Origin: Aphelenchoides besseyi
Taxonomy: Eukaryota > Nematoda > Chromadorea > Rhabditida > Aphelenchoididae
NCBI GenBank assembly: GCA_024699855.1
Contig: JAMPIQ010000001.1
Location: 3,348,001 to 3,412,000, forward strand
Length of the DNA stretch: 64,000 nt
Reading direction: 5' to 3'
Within the stretch, counting starts at the first letter, position 1. Every line of letters begins with the position of its first letter. The position numbers were made by a program, and so were the translations under genes. The notes under the pieces are model-generated. The model did no database searches. It was not told where the DNA came from and saw only the letters and a program-made list of their open reading frames with translations. Below are positions 63,101-64,000 of the stretch, piece after piece.

Positions 63101-64000
63101 TTTGAATAACAAACTCACCAAACAACTCAAAAACTTTCGGAGTTTTCGGATCATCGTAGTCGATTAGCCGCCGAATTGTCACTATTCCGTCTTTTCCATC
63201 GACCAAAAAGTACGGCGATTCACGAGCAAGATTGCTGTCAACATAAAGACCATACTTTATCGGAAGTTTGGTTGCTCCTTCACGAATAGCCGGAAAACTT
63301 GCTGCTTTCAATTTCAAAACACTACGAACAAGTTACAAAACATTACAAATGAGTGGTTTACCTGTGACCCGGTGGCAAATTCTCTTCGATGGTAACATCG
63401 TAGGACTGTTCCATGAACTGCGGTCCAAGATCTCGAGGCACCACCTCAAGAACGGCGATTTCCGATTCACGACGACCCTGATCAATTGCATGCGCATAAA
63501 CACGATAAGTGACATTCGGATCGTAGCTCTCCAAACTCGTACGAACAGCTCCTGTCAAACTCTCGACAATAAACGCATCGGCAGCTAAACACAATCCATT
63601 GGTTTTAAGTAGCAGGTCTTTATTCTTACGGTCCGTGTTAATCAGTCGGAACTCAACGTTAGTATTTCCGTAACCATTCTCGTCTCTGGCTTTAAACTGA
63701 TAGACCAACATTCCAATTGGTGGCTCGGGAGGTACAACCGCAAGAAACGGTCGAGGTTTGTTCAAGAATGCTGGCGGTTCATCGACATCTTCCAATATGA
63801 TTCGAACTTTTTGATCTCGAACTAAAATATCCAATTGGCTTTGTTTTCTTTATTTCTTAGTTTTTCCCTCTACATCGTTCAAACGAACGAGTAAACAGCC
63901 GCTGGCCACTCAATTACAATCGTTTGAGGGCGCAAGGGATTAGCAGCCGGGAATCTCAATTGCATTTTCTTGTTTTTGCTTCCGCTCCCTTTTTCGAGCC
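54173..64000 (-). CDS. hmr-1: Classical cadherin, HMR-1/N-cadherin type (5' end outside window)
   Basis: Exons run from beyond the right edge (first seen exon upper end near 63822) to 54173. Order: cadherin repeats (calcium motifs such as [40 protein letters not shown]), an EGF-like module, two laminin-G domains ([17 protein letters not shown] ... region), a second EGF ([12 protein letters not shown]), a transmembrane span ([18 protein letters not shown]) and a classical cytoplasmic tail: [16 protein letters not shown] (p120-type site) and [14 protein letters not shown] ... LSLESLDSA (beta-catenin site). This fly/worm-type classical cadherin builds catenin-based adherens junctions. Final intron 54252-54207 leads to a short end RRDWGGAR; if unspliced the tail ends at 54237. 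Repeat number is unknown because the start is missing. Confidence 0.9.
58438..58566 (-). CDS. hmr-1: Candidate alternative start and signal peptide of a short hmr-1 isoform
   Basis: In the long form, 58538-58771 is an exon (ending GDTIKY) and 58438-58537 is an intron of 100 bases. In another frame an ATG at 58566 opens a frame that reads straight through that intron and enters the next exon ([10 protein letters not shown]) in its correct frame. The read-through part encodes [21 protein letters not shown], a convincing signal-peptide core with an A-x-Q-like cleavage site. Bases 58538-58566 would be coding in two frames. C. elegans hmr-1 is known to make a short epithelial (HMR-1A) and a long neuronal (HMR-1B) form from different promoters, which this arrangement would match. 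Confidence 0.6.
58772..62624 (-). promoter_or_regulatory. Large hmr-1 intron, probable internal promoter region
   Basis: An intron of 3853 bases joins VRVKQ (exon ending 62625) to [12 protein letters not shown] (exon starting 58771) in phase 0; most introns in the window are 40-50 bases. No splice-supported exon was found in it on either strand despite many chance open frames. Its place just upstream of the short-form start, and the known internal promoter of C. elegans hmr-1, suggest that it houses regulatory DNA. Confidence 0.6.

Overview
The window is eukaryotic nuclear DNA, almost certainly from a nematode. Genes are split by many very short GT-AG introns (about 40-50 bases), several start codons sit directly behind a pyrimidine-AG that would suit spliced-leader trans-splicing, and the gene set includes families studied mainly in nematodes (a MOLO-1/TPM-type membrane protein, MADD-4/punctin, an HMR-1-type cadherin, KIN-32/FAK). 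I cannot name the species. All exon models were read by eye from splice sites, reading-frame continuity and protein family resemblance; no search was run.

Left part (1-26.3 kb), plus strand: a small four-pass membrane protein, an unrecognised 389-residue protein, a CDC34/UBC-3 ubiquitin conjugating enzyme, a SAXO-type axonemal microtubule protein and an RPRD-type CID protein. Minus strand: a closely packed trio (signal peptidase subunit 1, mitochondrial Lon, TTC1) that looks like an operon, a TPM-domain membrane protein of the MOLO-1 kind, madd-4, and a membrane-anchored short-chain dehydrogenase. In madd-4 a long internal intron holds an unlisted first exon encoding a signal peptide, matching the long/short isoform layout known in C. 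elegans.

Middle part (26.3-36.8 kb) is an accessory island. A 498-base segment containing the last exon of the second dehydrogenase gene is present twice, about 7.5 kb apart and almost identical. Between the copies lie a near-full-length RTE-like LINE with a perfect 15-base target duplication, a deleted mariner-type element with about 64-base inverted repeats and TA duplications, the RPA-like OB-fold gene which that element splits, and a small helical protein gene with a faint PaREP1-like look.

Right part (36.8-64 kb): a full ABCA-type transporter (-), ribosomal protein S15 (+), V-ATPase subunit d (-), focal adhesion kinase (+), and a classical cadherin (-) that runs off the right edge. The cadherin has a 3.85-kb intron and, just downstream of it, an overlapping reading frame that reads through a 100-base intron to create a signal peptide, a likely start of a short HMR-1A-like isoform. 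Thus two large adhesion/synapse genes in one window both show internal signal-peptide starts.
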